NCBI GenBank assembly: GCA_002840835.1
Contig: PHCQ01000024.1
Span: 1-64,000, forward strand
Direction: 5' to 3'
Length of the DNA: 64,000 bases
Origin: Betaproteobacteria bacterium HGW-Betaproteobacteria-16
Lineage (GTDB): Bacteria; Pseudomonadota; Gammaproteobacteria; Burkholderiales; Burkholderiaceae_C
Under the pieces are notes generated by a model. That model searched no databases. It saw only the letters and a program-made list of their open reading frames with translations, and was not told the DNA's origin. Below, piece after piece: positions 53,768-62,774 of this stretch. Numbering within the stretch: the first letter of the stretch is position 1; every line of letters starts with the position of its first letter. A program made the position numbers and the translations under genes.

Positions 53768-54334
53768 TCAGGCCTTGGGCAGCGTGACGCCGACCTGGCC
53801 CTGATACTTGCCACCCCGGTCGCGGTAGCTGGTCTCGCAGACCTCGTCGCTTTCAAAGAACAGCACCTGGGCGCAGCCCTCACCCGCGTAGATCTTGGCC
53901 GGCAGCGGGGTGGTGTTGCTGAACTCCAGTGTCACGTAGCCTTCCCATTCGGGCTCGAACGGGGTCACGTTGACGATGATGCCGCAGCGGGCGTAGGTGC
54001 TTTTGCCCAGGCAGATGGTCAGCACATTGCGCGGGATGCGGAAGTACTCCACCGTGCGCGCCAGCGCGAAACTGTTGGGCGGGATGATGCAGTAGTCGCC
54101 GTGCATGTCGACGAAGCTCTTTTCGTCGAAGTTCTTCGGGTCGACCACCGTGCTGTGGATGTTGGTGAACACCTTGAATTCGGGGGCGCACCGGATGTCG
54201 TAGCCGTAGCTGCTGGTGCCATAGCTGATGACGCGCTTGCCGTCCACTTCGCGCACCTGGCCGGGCTCGAAGGGTTCGATCAGACCGTGCTGCTCGGCCA
54301 TGCGCCGAATCCATTTGTCGCTTTTGATGCTCAT
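53768..54334 (-). CDS. dcd: dCTP deaminase
   Basis: Converts dCTP to dUTP for dTMP synthesis. 188 residues, the normal length. Motifs: [20 protein letters not shown] (span about 36-55), [13 protein letters not shown] with the active-site Ser-x4-Arg, [30 protein letters not shown] (Glu138-type catalytic residue) and ending [15 protein letters not shown] at 54334 has a TACAAT box 8 nt upstream and no ribosome site. Confidence 0.96.
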   Translation of the reverse strand: MSIKSDKWIRRMAEQHGLIEPFEPGQVREVDGKRVISYGTSSYGYDIRCAPEFKVFTNIHSTVVDPKNFDEKSFVDMHGDYCIIPPNSFALARTVEYFRIPRNVLTICLGKSTYARCGIIVNVTPFEPEWEGYVTLEFSNTTPLPAKIYAGEGCAQVLFFESDEVCETSYRDRGGKYQGQVGVTLPKA

Positions 54335-54342
54335 GGGGCGCC

Positions 54343-54348
54343 ATTGTA
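54343..54348 (-). promoter_or_regulatory. -10 box of dcd (predicted leaderless)
   Basis: TACAAT on the minus strand 8 nt before the dcd ATG; no Shine-Dalgarno sequence. -35 not obvious. Confidence 0.45.
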
Positions 54349-54453
54349 GGGAGGTCCGCTGTGGCCATGCGGATTTCGCCCGCCACCGGAAGCCCCGGGC
54401 CGCTGACGGGCCGCGCAGCAACACAAGGCAAATGACCTCACAGCCGTTCATGT

Positions 54454-54496
54454 ATTTTCAGTAATTCCTGAAAATTCAATCTGAACTCGCTACATT
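54454..54496 (+). promoter_or_regulatory. gbsR-type regulator promoter with overlapping palindromic operator
   Basis: Perfect inverted repeat ATTTTCAG-N6-CTGAAAAT at 54454-54475. Its right arm contains CTGAAA (54468-54473), which with TACATT (54491-54496) forms a -35/-10 pair of 17-nt spacing. The ATG follows 6 nt later, so the mRNA may be leaderless. The site fits autoregulation by the MarR-like product. Confidence 0.6.
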
Positions 54497-54502
54497 GCCC
54501 CC

Positions 54503-55108
54503 ATGTCGCTGCAAGACCACCTCCCTCCCCTGAACCGAGAATTCGTGGCCCATTTCGGCGAAATGGGCAGCCGCTGGGGCATCAACCGAACCGTCGGCCA
54601 GATCTACGCCCTGCTCTTCATTTCGTCGAAAGCACTCAACGCCGACGAGATCGCCGAGACCCTGGAGTTTTCACGTTCCAATGTGAGCATGGGCCTGAAG
54701 GAGCTGCAGGCCTGGCGCCTGGTGCGCCTGCGCCACCAGCCGGGCGACCGGCGCGAGTACTTCGAGGCCCCGGCCGATGTGTGGGAAATCTTCCGGGTGC
54801 TGGCCGAGGAGCGTCGACGGCGTGAGGTGGAGCCCACGCTGTCGATGCTGCGCACCGCCTTGCTGGAGCAACCCACCACCGACGCCGAACGCCATGCCCA
54901 GGCCCGCATGCGCGAAATGCACGATTTGATCGACCGCCTCATGACCTGGTTCGACGATGTGCAGAAACTCGCACCCGAAACCGCCATGCAGCTCATGGGC
55001 ATGGGCACCAAGGTCACGCGCGTGCTGGAACTGAAAGACCGCCTCACAGGCAAATCGCCCAAACGCACCACACCGCCACCAGACGCCTCTCAGGACGCAG
55101 CAGCCTGA
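54503..55108 (+). CDS. GbsR/MarR family transcriptional regulator
   Basis: A 201-residue winged-helix regulator: GINRTVGQIYALLFISSKALNADEIAETLEFSRSNVSMGLKELQAW (span about 32-77) carries the recognition helix, and GDRREYFEAPADVWEIFRVLAEERRRREVEP the wing and linker. GbsR proteins sense choline/betaine in some bacteria, but here the gene stands 38 nt before cydAB in the same direction, so it likely controls the bd oxidase (inference). ATG at 54503. Confidence 0.87.
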   Translation: MSLQDHLPPLNREFVAHFGEMGSRWGINRTVGQIYALLFISSKALNADEIAETLEFSRSNVSMGLKELQAWRLVRLRHQPGDRREYFEAPADVWEIFRVLAEERRRREVEPTLSMLRTALLEQPTTDAERHAQARMREMHDLIDRLMTWFDDVQKLAPETAMQLMGMGTKVTRVLELKDRLTGKSPKRTTPPPDASQDAAA

Positions 55109-55146
55109 CCCCCAGCTTGCATTGACCCGCCCACCGGAAAAACACC

Positions 55147-56514
55147 ATGGACGCCTTGATCCTGTCGCGAATCCAGTTCGCCGCCAACATCAGCTTTCAC
55201 ATCCTGTTCCCTACCATCACCATCGCATTGGGCTGGTTCCTGCTGTATTTCCGGATCCGCCACAGCCAGACGCGCGACCCGGCCTGGGAAGAGGCCTATT
55301 ACTTCTGGACCAAGGTGTTTGCGCTGTCTTTTGCGCTCGGCGTGGTGTCGGGTGTGGTCATGAGCTTCCAGTTCGGCACGAACTGGCCCGGCTTCATGGA
55401 AAAGACCGGCGACATCTCTGGCCCCTTGCTGGGGTACGAGGTGCTCACCGCGTTCTTTCTGGAGGCCAGCTTCCTCGGCATCATGCTGTTTGGCCGAGGG
55501 CGTGTGAGTGAGCGCGTGCACCTGGTCGCCACGTTTCTGGTGGCATTCGGCACCACCTTGTCGGCGTTCTGGATCCTGAGCCTGAACTCGTGGATGCAGA
55601 CGCCTGCGGGCTTCGAGATCGTTGATGGCAAGTTCCTGCCGGTGGACTGGTTCGCGGTGGTGTTCAATCCCTCCTTCCCCTATCGCCTCGCGCACAAGCT
55701 GCTGGCCTCCACGCTCACCGCCTCGTTCCTGATCGCTGGTCTGTGTGCCTGGCAGCTCATCAAAGGCAGTGCCACGGGTGGCACGCACAAGGCCTTGCGT
55801 GCGGCGGTGATCGCGGCCTCGGTTGCCATGCCCCTGCAGTTCCTGGCTGGCGATCTGCATGGCCTGAACACCCTGGAACACCAGCCGGCCAAGATCGCCG
55901 CGCTGGAGGGCCTCTGGCACACAGAGAAAAGCGCACCACTGACGCTCTTCGGCATTCCGGACGAAGCGGCCGGCACCACGCACTACGCAATCAAGATCCC
56001 CAAACTGGCCAGCCTGATCCTTGCCCACGACATGGACGCCGAACTGAAGGGCCTCAACGAATTTCCCGGTGCGCACCCGCCCGTGGCACCGATCTTCTGG
56101 GCTTTCCGCGTGATGGTGGGCGTGGGCACGCTGATGCTGGTGGTGGCATGGGGCGCAGCCTGGCTGATGTGGCGCAAGCGACGTGAAACCGCAGCAGACA
56201 AAATCTCGCTGCCGCGGCCTGCGCTCTACGTACTCGCCGCCATGACCTTCTCTGGGTGGCTGGCCACACTCGCCGGGTGGTACGTCACCGAGATCGGTCG
56301 CCAGCCCTTTGTGGTCTACGGCCACCTGCGCACCGCCGATGTGGCCACCAGCCTGCCTTCACCCTTGATCGCGACCACCCTGGCCGCTTACCTCATCGTG
56401 TACGGGCTGCTGCTCGTCACCTACGTGGGCGTGCTCAAGTACATGGCCGAACACCCGGTCAAACACGCCCCCGAAGCGCCACACGGCGCCGAACTCGGCA
56501 AGGCCGGCGTGTGA
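55147..56514 (+). CDS. cydA: cytochrome bd-type (CIO-like) ubiquinol oxidase subunit I
   Basis: A 455-residue membrane subunit with heme ligands: SRIQFAANISFHILFPTITI holds the N-terminal His (heme b595/d site), further ligands in LGVVSGVVMSFQFGTNW (Met) and the GWYVTEIGRQPFVVYG motif (GRQP) is intact. The Q loop is short (E. coli CydA is about 522 residues), which places it with cyanide-insensitive CioA types. Reduces O2 to water with quinol at high affinity, no proton pumping. ATG at 55147. Confidence 0.93.
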   Translation: MDALILSRIQFAANISFHILFPTITIALGWFLLYFRIRHSQTRDPAWEEAYYFWTKVFALSFALGVVSGVVMSFQFGTNWPGFMEKTGDISGPLLGYEVLTAFFLEASFLGIMLFGRGRVSERVHLVATFLVAFGTTLSAFWILSLNSWMQTPAGFEIVDGKFLPVDWFAVVFNPSFPYRLAHKLLASTLTASFLIAGLCAWQLIKGSATGGTHKALRAAVIAASVAMPLQFLAGDLHGLNTLEHQPAKIAALEGLWHTEKSAPLTLFGIPDEAAGTTHYAIKIPKLASLILAHDMDAELKGLNEFPGAHPPVAPIFWAFRVMVGVGTLMLVVAWGAAWLMWRKRRETAADKISLPRPALYVLAAMTFSGWLATLAGWYVTEIGRQPFVVYGHLRTADVATSLPSPLIATTLAAYLIVYGLLLVTYVGVLKYMAEHPVKHAPEAPHGAELGKAGV

Positions 56515-56551
56515 GCCGGAACACGGCAGCTGACTGCAAAGAGAACACACC

Positions 56552-57559
56552 ATGAACATGACCTGGGCCGAAGTGCTCCCTCTCATCTTTCTCGCCGTGA
56601 TGGGCCTGTCCTTGTTGGCCTATGTGGTGCTCGATGGCTACGACCTGGGCGTCGGGCTGCTGCTGCCGCTGGCCAGCAGCAAGGAGCAGAAGGACACCAT
56701 GATCTCCAGCATCGGCCCGTTCTGGGACGCCAACGAAACCTGGCTGGTGCTGGGTGTGGGCGTGCTGCTGGTGGCGTTTCCGATGGCGCACGGCCTGGTG
56801 TTGCAGGCGCTGTACCTGCCAGTGGCTGTGATGCTGATCGGCCTGATCCTGCGCGGCGTGGCGTTCGACTTCCGCGTCAAGGCACCCACACGCTACGTGC
56901 CCTTCTGGAACCGCGCGTTCTTTGGCGGCTCGTTGCTGGCCAGCGCCTCTCAGGGCTGGATGCTGGGCAGCTACATCACGGGCTTTGACAGCGGCTGGCT
57001 GGGCCTGGCGTTCAGCCTGGGCATCGCGCTCACCTTGCCGGCAGGCTACGTGTTGCTCGGTGCGGGCTGGCTGATCATGAAGACCGAAGGCGAACTGCAG
57101 GAACACGCCGTGCGCTGGGCGCGACGCGTGATCTGGCCCATGGGCGTTGCGCTGGTGGCCATCTCGGCCGCCACCCCGCTGGTGAACCAGGATGTGGTGG
57201 ACAAATGGTTCAGCGTGCCTGAGGTGTTCGCCCTGATGCCGATCCCGCTGAGCTGCGCCATTGCATTCTTCGCGGTGCGCTGGGTGGTGACCCACCCGAA
57301 CGTGGTGAAGGCAGGCTACGGCTGGGTGGTCTTCGCGTCCACCGTGCTGATCTTCGTGCTGGCCTTCCTTGGTCTGGCCTACAGCATCTTTCCGGACATC
57401 GTGATCGGCCGCATGACGGTCTGGGAAGCCGCCATCTCCACCGGTTCGCTCACGGTCATTTTCGTGGGTGTGGCGATCACGCTACCGATGATCATCGTCT
57501 ACACGATTTATATGTACCGGGTCTTCTGGGGGAAAGCGCGGGCATTGACATACAACTGA
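56552..57559 (+). CDS. cydB: cytochrome bd-type (CIO-like) ubiquinol oxidase subunit II
   Basis: A 335-residue membrane subunit with about 8 helices: VLDGYDLGVGLLLP, SIGPFWDANETWLVLGVGVLLVAFP (span about 51-75) and GGSLLASASQGWMLGSYITGF are family hallmarks. Length matches CioB (about 335) rather than E. coli CydB (379). ATG at 56552, 37 nt behind cydA. No cydX-like small ORF follows; element copy 10 begins right at the stop. Confidence 0.94.
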   Translation: MNMTWAEVLPLIFLAVMGLSLLAYVVLDGYDLGVGLLLPLASSKEQKDTMISSIGPFWDANETWLVLGVGVLLVAFPMAHGLVLQALYLPVAVMLIGLILRGVAFDFRVKAPTRYVPFWNRAFFGGSLLASASQGWMLGSYITGFDSGWLGLAFSLGIALTLPAGYVLLGAGWLIMKTEGELQEHAVRWARRVIWPMGVALVAISAATPLVNQDVVDKWFSVPEVFALMPIPLSCAIAFFAVRWVVTHPNVVKAGYGWVVFASTVLIFVLAFLGLAYSIFPDIVIGRMTVWEAAISTGSLTVIFVGVAITLPMIIVYTIYMYRVFWGKARALTYN

Positions 57560-57668
57560 CTCCCCCCTGCGCCGCTTACGCGGCTTCCCCCCTCTCTGGC
57601 GCGCCTTCGGCGCTTGGAGGGGGGACGCACCCTGTGGCCCGGCAAAGCCGGTTCCACGGGTGCCCTGG
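57560..57668 (+). repeat. 3'-end structured element, copy 10 (long variant)
   Basis: Begins at the cydB stop. Nearly identical over about 110 nt to copy 7 after msrB, 16 kb away, differing at only a handful of bases. Arms GCACCC-T-GTGG / CCAC-GGGTGC around CCGGC-AAA-GCCGG. Confidence 0.85.
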
Positions 57669-57942
57669 ATTGGGACAGCTCGCTCCGGAGTTGTGTTCGG
57701 CACTCCCCTCGCTGGTGAGCCTGTACCTTGCCAGGGTGGGCGGGTTGGGTGCGCGGGCGCAGGGACGATTCGCGGTTGCCACAGAGGTCGCACACCAGCC
57801 ACGGTGTTGACGCGATCACAGTGGCGCACACGGGAAGGCGCCCGCGAGCTGGACCGGAGAACGCGTACCCGGCCCGCCCGCCCCGCCACAAAAGGAACAA
57901 ACGAAACGGGCCCACCTCCCGTGCACCAGAGCAACGAAAAGA
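57669..57942. other. convergent gap after cydB with no supported gene
   Basis: Between element copy 10 and the guaD stop. Arg/Pro-rich frames occur on both strands but lack start signals and family features. No classical terminator was found. Confidence 0.5.
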
Positions 57943-59283
57943 TCAGCCGCCAGCCACCACGCTACGAACCACCACCCGGTCATCCCCCAGCACGATCAGG
58001 GCAAACAACAACTCGTCCAGACTGTTCGCCTGCGAAGTCTTGCGCGCCAGCAAGGGTGTGGCGTTCGGGTCAAGCACCACAAAGTCAGCCTCACAGCCGG
58101 GCTGCAGGTTGCCCACCACGCCTTCAAGACCCAGGGCTTTGGCCGCGCCTGCGGTGTGCTGCCACCACAGTTGACCGGGTGTGAGGCTCAGGCCCGTCTT
58201 GGTCTGGCTCTCGCGGCCCACGTAGTAGGCGGCCAGCATGGTGTGAAAGGGCGAGAAGCTGGTGCCGCCGCCCACGTCGCTGGCCAGGCCGTAGCGCATG
58301 CCGACGGCATCGGCAGCCAGGTAGTCGAAGAAGCCGCTGCCCAGAAACAGGTTGCTGGTGGGACTCACGGCGGCCACGGCGCCGGTGCGGGCCATCTGGG
58401 TTCGGTCTTCTTCGTTCAGGTGAATGCAGTGGGCGTACACCGCGCGCTGGCGCAGCAGACCGTAATCGCCATATACCGCCAGGTAGCTGCGCGACTGTGG
58501 AAACAGCTCGGCTGCCCAGCGGACTTCGTCCAGGTTTTCGGCCACGTGCGACTGGATCCACACCTCTGGGTACTTGGCGGCCAGCGCACCCGCACCGCGC
58601 AACTGTTCGGGTGTGCTGGTCGGCGCGAATCGGGGAGTGATTGCATAGCCTAGCCGATCCACCCCGTGCCAGCGCTGGATCAGACTTTCGGTGTCGATCA
58701 GGCTTTGTTCGGTGTCGTCGCGCACGCCGTCCGGGCTGTGGCGGTCCTGCAGCACCTTGCCGGTGATGAAGCGCAGACCACGCGACTTCGCCACCTCGAA
58801 TGCGGCGTTCACTGACGCCACATGCGACGTGGCGAACGTGAGGGCAGTGGTCACCCCCTGGCGCAGCAGTTCATCAAAAAAGAACGCGGCCACCTCGCTG
58901 GCGTGGTCCGGATCGTGAAAGCGCGATTCGTGAGGAAAGGTGTAGTCCCTCAGCCAGGGCAGCAGGCCTGCGGCAGGGGCACCGATCACGTCGGTCTGCG
59001 GGTAATGCACATGCATGTCCACGAAACCCGGCGCAATGATGTGGCCTCGCAGATCCTCTACCGCAAGCCCAGGGAACTGCGCCACCAGTGCGGCGTGATC
59101 GCCCACTGCGTGCACCAAGCTGGGGCCTTCGCCTGACGGACCCACCACCAGCAGACCATCCGCTTCAAAAACCGGGCTGGCGTCGTCGGTGAATCGCAGG
59201 ATGGAAGCGCGGTAGCCTTGCATGGAGGGCGAAAGGGGGCTGATGAATGGGGCAACGCACGTGTGAAGCCGCGCGCCAGGCAT
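57943..59283 (-). CDS. guaD: guanine deaminase
   Basis: Converts guanine to xanthine. 446 residues of the amidohydrolase fold: metal ligands in PGFVDMHVHYPQTDVIG (about 85-101; HVH), QSHVAENLDEVRWA (His, Glu), YAHCIHLNEED (His) and GLASDVGGGTSFSPF (Asp). GuaD-specific HYPQTD is present. ATG at 59283; 77 nt behind a BMP binding-protein gene, consistent with purine uptake and breakdown. Confidence 0.93.
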   Translation of the reverse strand: MPGARLHTCVAPFISPLSPSMQGYRASILRFTDDASPVFEADGLLVVGPSGEGPSLVHAVGDHAALVAQFPGLAVEDLRGHIIAPGFVDMHVHYPQTDVIGAPAAGLLPWLRDYTFPHESRFHDPDHASEVAAFFFDELLRQGVTTALTFATSHVASVNAAFEVAKSRGLRFITGKVLQDRHSPDGVRDDTEQSLIDTESLIQRWHGVDRLGYAITPRFAPTSTPEQLRGAGALAAKYPEVWIQSHVAENLDEVRWAAELFPQSRSYLAVYGDYGLLRQRAVYAHCIHLNEEDRTQMARTGAVAAVSPTSNLFLGSGFFDYLAADAVGMRYGLASDVGGGTSFSPFHTMLAAYYVGRESQTKTGLSLTPGQLWWQHTAGAAKALGLEGVVGNLQPGCEADFVVLDPNATPLLARKTSQANSLDELLFALIVLGDDRVVVRSVVAGG

Positions 59284-59360
59284 CGAGCTTAACCGCCCAC
59301 GCGCGGCCCGCCATACGGGATCTCACATACGCCACATGACCCGTGCCCCCCCGTTTCCCT

Positions 59361-60464
59361 TCAGCGTGCCAGCTTGCCCACCACCCCTTCAACCAGCCAG
59401 TCCATGTTCAGGATCTCGTCGTCGCTGAGCATGGTGTTCTCGGCAACGGCAATGCGGCCTTCGTTGTCCTTGATCGCGGCCTTCGCCGCAAATGGGCGCA
59501 GCCGCCCGGCGGCCATGTCGGCCTGGCGGGCCAGCACCTCGTTCTGCACCGCCTTGGGCACCTTGCTGCCAAAGCTGTCGACGCGGATCATGCCTTCGCG
59601 CACGCCACCCCATACGCTGCCGCTTTCCCACGAATCGTCCAGCACGGCCTTGACGCGAGCGGTGTAGTAATCGGACCAGACGTGGGTGACGGCCGCGATC
59701 TGGGCATCGGGGGCCACCTTGCGCATGTCGGAGTGGTAGGCCACGGCCAGCTTGCCGCGTTCCTGCGCGGCGGCCATCACCGCCGTTGAGCCGGTGTGGA
59801 AGGCCAGCACCTCGGCGCCCTGGTTCATCAGCGACATGGCCGCATCGCGTTCGCGAGGCGGGTTGAACCATTCGCCCAGGAACACCACGCGTGTCTGCGC
59901 CTTGGGGTTCACCGAACGCATGCCCAGCGTGAAAGCGTTGATGCCCTGGATCACTTCCGGAATGGGGAAGCCGGCCACGTAACCAGCCTGTGTGGCCATG
60001 CGGCCCGCCGCCACGCCGGCCAGGTAGCGGCCTTCGTAGTAGCGTGCGTTGGCAGTGGCCACGTTGCGCGCGGTCTTGTAGCCGGTGATCGACTCGAACT
60101 TCACGTCCGGAAAGTCGCGCGCCACCTTCAGCGTGGGTTCCATGTAGCCAAAGCTGGGCGTGAAGATGATGCGATGCCCCTGCCGTGCCAGGTCGCGAAT
60201 CACGCGCTCGGCGTCGGCGCCCTCGGGCACGTTCTCCACATAGTGGGTCTGCACCTGGTTGCCCAGCGCAGCCTGCACCGCCAGTCGGCCTTGTTCGTGC
60301 TGGCGTACCCAACCGGCGTCGGTCAGCGGTGCCACATAGACGAACGCGGCCTTGAGCGGTTCGCCTGCGGGCCTGGATGCCTGTGCCTGAGCAAATGAAA
60401 GGGGGAAGAAAAAACTGGCGGCCACCAGCGCGCAGATGCGCCGGGCCACGAGGTTTTTGTACAT
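59361..60464 (-). CDS. BMP family ABC transporter substrate-binding protein (secreted form)
   Basis: A 367-residue periplasmic binding protein for nucleosides or purines. Signal peptide MYKNLVARRICALVAASFFF...FAQA, then LKAAFVYVAPLTDAGWVRQHE, FTPSFGYMEPTLKVARDFPDVKFESITGYKT (span about 102-132), YLAGVAAGRMA and IPEVIQGINAFTLGMRS. No lipobox. ATG at 60464 with AGAGGAACACC. Paralogous to the lipoprotein BMP at 62775. Permease and ATPase genes are not in the window. Confidence 0.92.
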   Translation of the reverse strand: MYKNLVARRICALVAASFFFPLSFAQAQASRPAGEPLKAAFVYVAPLTDAGWVRQHEQGRLAVQAALGNQVQTHYVENVPEGADAERVIRDLARQGHRIIFTPSFGYMEPTLKVARDFPDVKFESITGYKTARNVATANARYYEGRYLAGVAAGRMATQAGYVAGFPIPEVIQGINAFTLGMRSVNPKAQTRVVFLGEWFNPPRERDAAMSLMNQGAEVLAFHTGSTAVMAAAQERGKLAVAYHSDMRKVAPDAQIAAVTHVWSDYYTARVKAVLDDSWESGSVWGGVREGMIRVDSFGSKVPKAVQNEVLARQADMAAGRLRPFAAKAAIKDNEGRIAVAENTMLSDDEILNMDWLVEGVVGKLAR

Positions 60465-60493
60465 GGTGTTCCTCTACATGGCTTCCGTGAATG

Positions 60494-60523
60494 AAAAAGC
60501 GAGCCGGGGAAGCACCGGCTCGC
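60494..60523 (-). terminator. intrinsic terminator after adenine deaminase gene
   Basis: On the minus strand GCGAGCCGG and CCGGCTCGC form a perfect 9-bp stem with a 7-nt loop followed by TTTTT. It lies 21 nt after the deaminase stop and 30 nt before the next BMP gene, so it ends the Rieske-deaminase transcript. Confidence 0.88.
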
Positions 60524-60543
60524 GTGGGCATGATTTTAGACGC

Positions 60544-61560
60544 TCAGGCGGTAGCCACCGCGTGATCCAGCGCGGCCATGAGTTCGGCGCGACGCGCCTC
60601 ACTCACAAAGCTGGCCTCGAAGCTGTTGCGCGCCAGGGTGATCACGTGCTCGCGGGACAGATCCAGCGCCTGCACGGTCTGGGTGAAATTGGCGTTCATG
60701 TAGCCACCAAAGTAGGCCGGATCGTCCGAGTTCACGGTGGCGCACAGGCCGGCGTCGAGCAGGCGCTTCATGGGGTGATCGCGCAAGTCATTCACCACGC
60801 AGAGCTTGAGGTTGGAGAGCGGGCACACCGTGAGCGGTGTGCGGCGTTTCGCCAGTTCGGCCACGAGCGCTGGGTCTTCGAGCGAGCGAACGCCGTGGTC
60901 GATGCGCTCGGTCTTCAGATCGTTCAGCGCTTCCCAGATGTAAGCCGGCGGCCCCTCTTCGCCCGCATGCGCGACGATGTGCAGGCCGAGTTCGCGGCAG
61001 CGGGCGAACACGCGCGAGAACTTGCTTGGCGGGTGGCCCACCTCGCTTGAATCCAGCCCCACACCGATGAAATGCTTGCGGTACGGCAGCGCGGCTTCCA
61101 GTGTGGCGAAGGCGTCTTCTTCGCTCAGGTGACGCAGGAAACACAAGATGAGTTCGGCGCTGATGCCCAGTTCGGCCTTTGCCCGCGCACAGGCACTCGC
61201 CAGGCCCTGGATCACCGTGGCCATGGGCACGCCGCGTGCGGTGTGGGTTTGTGGGTCGAAGAAGAGTTCGGCATGCACCACGTTGTCGGCCTTGGCGCGC
61301 AGAAAGTAGGCCCAGGCCATGTCGTGGAAGTCGGCCTCATGCAACAGCACGCTGGCGCCCGCGTAATAAATGTCCAGAAAGCTCTGCAGGTTGGTGAAGG
61401 CATAGGCCTCGCGCAGCGCGGCTTCGCTGGCATACGGCAGGCTCAATCCGTTGCGCTGCGCGAGCGCAAAGATCAGTTCGGGTTCGAGCGAGCCTTCGAT
61501 GTGAATGTGGAGTTCGGCCTTGGGGATGGCGGCGGCGAGTTCAGTGGGGGTCATGGTCAT
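60544..61560 (-). CDS. adenine deaminase (adenosine deaminase superfamily)
   Basis: A 338-residue deaminase. Metal/catalytic motifs: KAELHIHIEGSLEPEL (His-x-His), IVAHAGEEGPP (His, Glu), RIDHGVRSLED (His) and TVNSDDPAYFGGY (Asp pair). The IEGSLEPE, PLSNLKLCV and DDPAYFGGY forms match the adenine deaminase subgroup (Aah1-like) rather than true adenosine deaminases (which have LDG and SSN), so adenine to hypoxanthine is the likely reaction. ATG at 61560 (another ATG two codons later). Lies 16 nt behind the Rieske gene. Confidence 0.9.
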   Translation of the reverse strand: MTMTPTELAAAIPKAELHIHIEGSLEPELIFALAQRNGLSLPYASEAALREAYAFTNLQSFLDIYYAGASVLLHEADFHDMAWAYFLRAKADNVVHAELFFDPQTHTARGVPMATVIQGLASACARAKAELGISAELILCFLRHLSEEDAFATLEAALPYRKHFIGVGLDSSEVGHPPSKFSRVFARCRELGLHIVAHAGEEGPPAYIWEALNDLKTERIDHGVRSLEDPALVAELAKRRTPLTVCPLSNLKLCVVNDLRDHPMKRLLDAGLCATVNSDDPAYFGGYMNANFTQTVQALDLSREHVITLARNSFEASFVSEARRAELMAALDHAVATA

Positions 61561-61576
61561 GTTTCTGTGAATGCGC

Positions 61577-62602
61577 TCAACAAGTGCCCAGGGAGATGGC
61601 AAGCCGTTTCAGGTACCGGCGGTAGGCGCTCGACACCCGGTCGGCGGGCCCGTGCACCTCGGTCACGGCCGTGGTGCGGCCGATGGGCAGCGTGCGCGGT
61701 GTCTGCGATTCCACCACGGGGCGGTCCTGGGCAAACACGGTGTTCTGGAATTCAACCAGCTCCTGATCGCTCGACGTGTCGCCCTGCGTGGCCATCACGA
61801 ACCACGCTGTGCAACTGGCATCGCCGTCGGGGCGAATGAAGAGCGCCATCGCGTTGCTCACCGGGTCGCCCTCGCTCGCGTCCTTGCGCAGAATGGCGGC
61901 AAACGGGTGCGGCACGTCGTAGCGGTAGTGGATCCAGGCGCCCTCGTCGGCACCCGCGTAGGCGCGGGGTTGCCAGGCGCGCGCGTTGAGCACAGCCAGT
62001 CCATTGGCGCCTTCCTCCACCTGTCCCGTGTCCACCTTCGCGTGGCTGCGCTCACCCAGCCAGCCTTCGTGCACGAAGCCGAAGTGGCTGAGGTCGAGGA
62101 AGTTTTCCACCAGACGCGGCGCGCTGGTGTCGAGCTCATAAGGGCCGCAGACCACTCGGCGCCAAGCATCGTCTTCTCCGACAGCAAACAAGGGCGGTTC
62201 GTCGAGCACACCCAGCGTCTCTGCCGGCGCCTGCAGTCGCACCCACACCAGCCCTAAGCGTTCACGGGCCTCGAACACCGTGGTCACGTGGCCTGCGGGC
62301 GGCGTGAAATCGGGTGCGGCGGGAATGTGCTGGCAATGGCCGGTGTGACCGAACTGCCACCCGTGGTAAGGGCATTCCAGCCGGGCGCCGTGCACACCGA
62401 TCAGCACCCGGCCCAGCGAGAGCTGTGCCCCCCGGTGCGGACACTGGTCGGCCCAGGCGTGCACCCGTTCAACGTGGTGCCCATGCTCCCGCTGAGGTTC
62501 GCGCCAGAGCACCAGCGACTGCCCGAGCAGCGCGCAGGCCACAGGTGCCTCACGCACCTGGTGCGAGGCGATCACGGGGTGCCAGAGTTGCTTTTCGATC
62601 AC
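61577..62602 (-). CDS. Rieske non-heme iron oxygenase alpha subunit, candidate purine hydroxylase
   Basis: A 341-residue ring-hydroxylating oxygenase. Rieske 2Fe-2S ligands in CPHRGAQLSLG and CPYHGWQFG; mononuclear iron ligands in NFLDLSHFGFVH (N-x2-D-x2-H-x4-H). It resembles vanillate demethylase-type single-component oxygenases; no reductase gene is in the window. Context of guanine and adenine deaminases and BMP proteins suggests a purine substrate, as in the HpxD or NdmA/B type enzymes (inference). GTG start at 62602 with AGGATGATGACAAG upstream; no in-frame ATG is closer. Confidence 0.9.
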   Translation of the reverse strand: MIEKQLWHPVIASHQVREAPVACALLGQSLVLWREPQREHGHHVERVHAWADQCPHRGAQLSLGRVLIGVHGARLECPYHGWQFGHTGHCQHIPAAPDFTPPAGHVTTVFEARERLGLVWVRLQAPAETLGVLDEPPLFAVGEDDAWRRVVCGPYELDTSAPRLVENFLDLSHFGFVHEGWLGERSHAKVDTGQVEEGANGLAVLNARAWQPRAYAGADEGAWIHYRYDVPHPFAAILRKDASEGDPVSNAMALFIRPDGDASCTAWFVMATQGDTSSDQELVEFQNTVFAQDRPVVESQTPRTLPIGRTTAVTEVHGPADRVSSAYRRYLKRLAISLGTC

Positions 62603-62689
62603 CTTGTCATCATCCTGTGATTTCGCTCGGGGCTCTCAGCACTGCATTTTCTTTCGACCCAACAAGAAAGCCGCCCGGAGGCGGCCTTC

Positions 62690-62774
62690 CATTCCAGGGC
62701 ACGGCGGGTCCGGCTTCGCCGGTCCGCACGTGCCGCCCCCTCGAGGGGGTCGCGCAAAGCGCGGCGGGGGTGGG
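62690..62774 (-). repeat. 3'-end structured element, copy 11
   Basis: Abuts the TGA of the lipoprotein BMP gene, before the Rieske gene. Hairpins CGCGC-AAA-GCGCG, CCCCC-TCGA-GGGGG, and GGCACG-GCGG / CCGC-A-CGTGCC around CCGGC-TTC-GCCGG. Confidence 0.82.
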
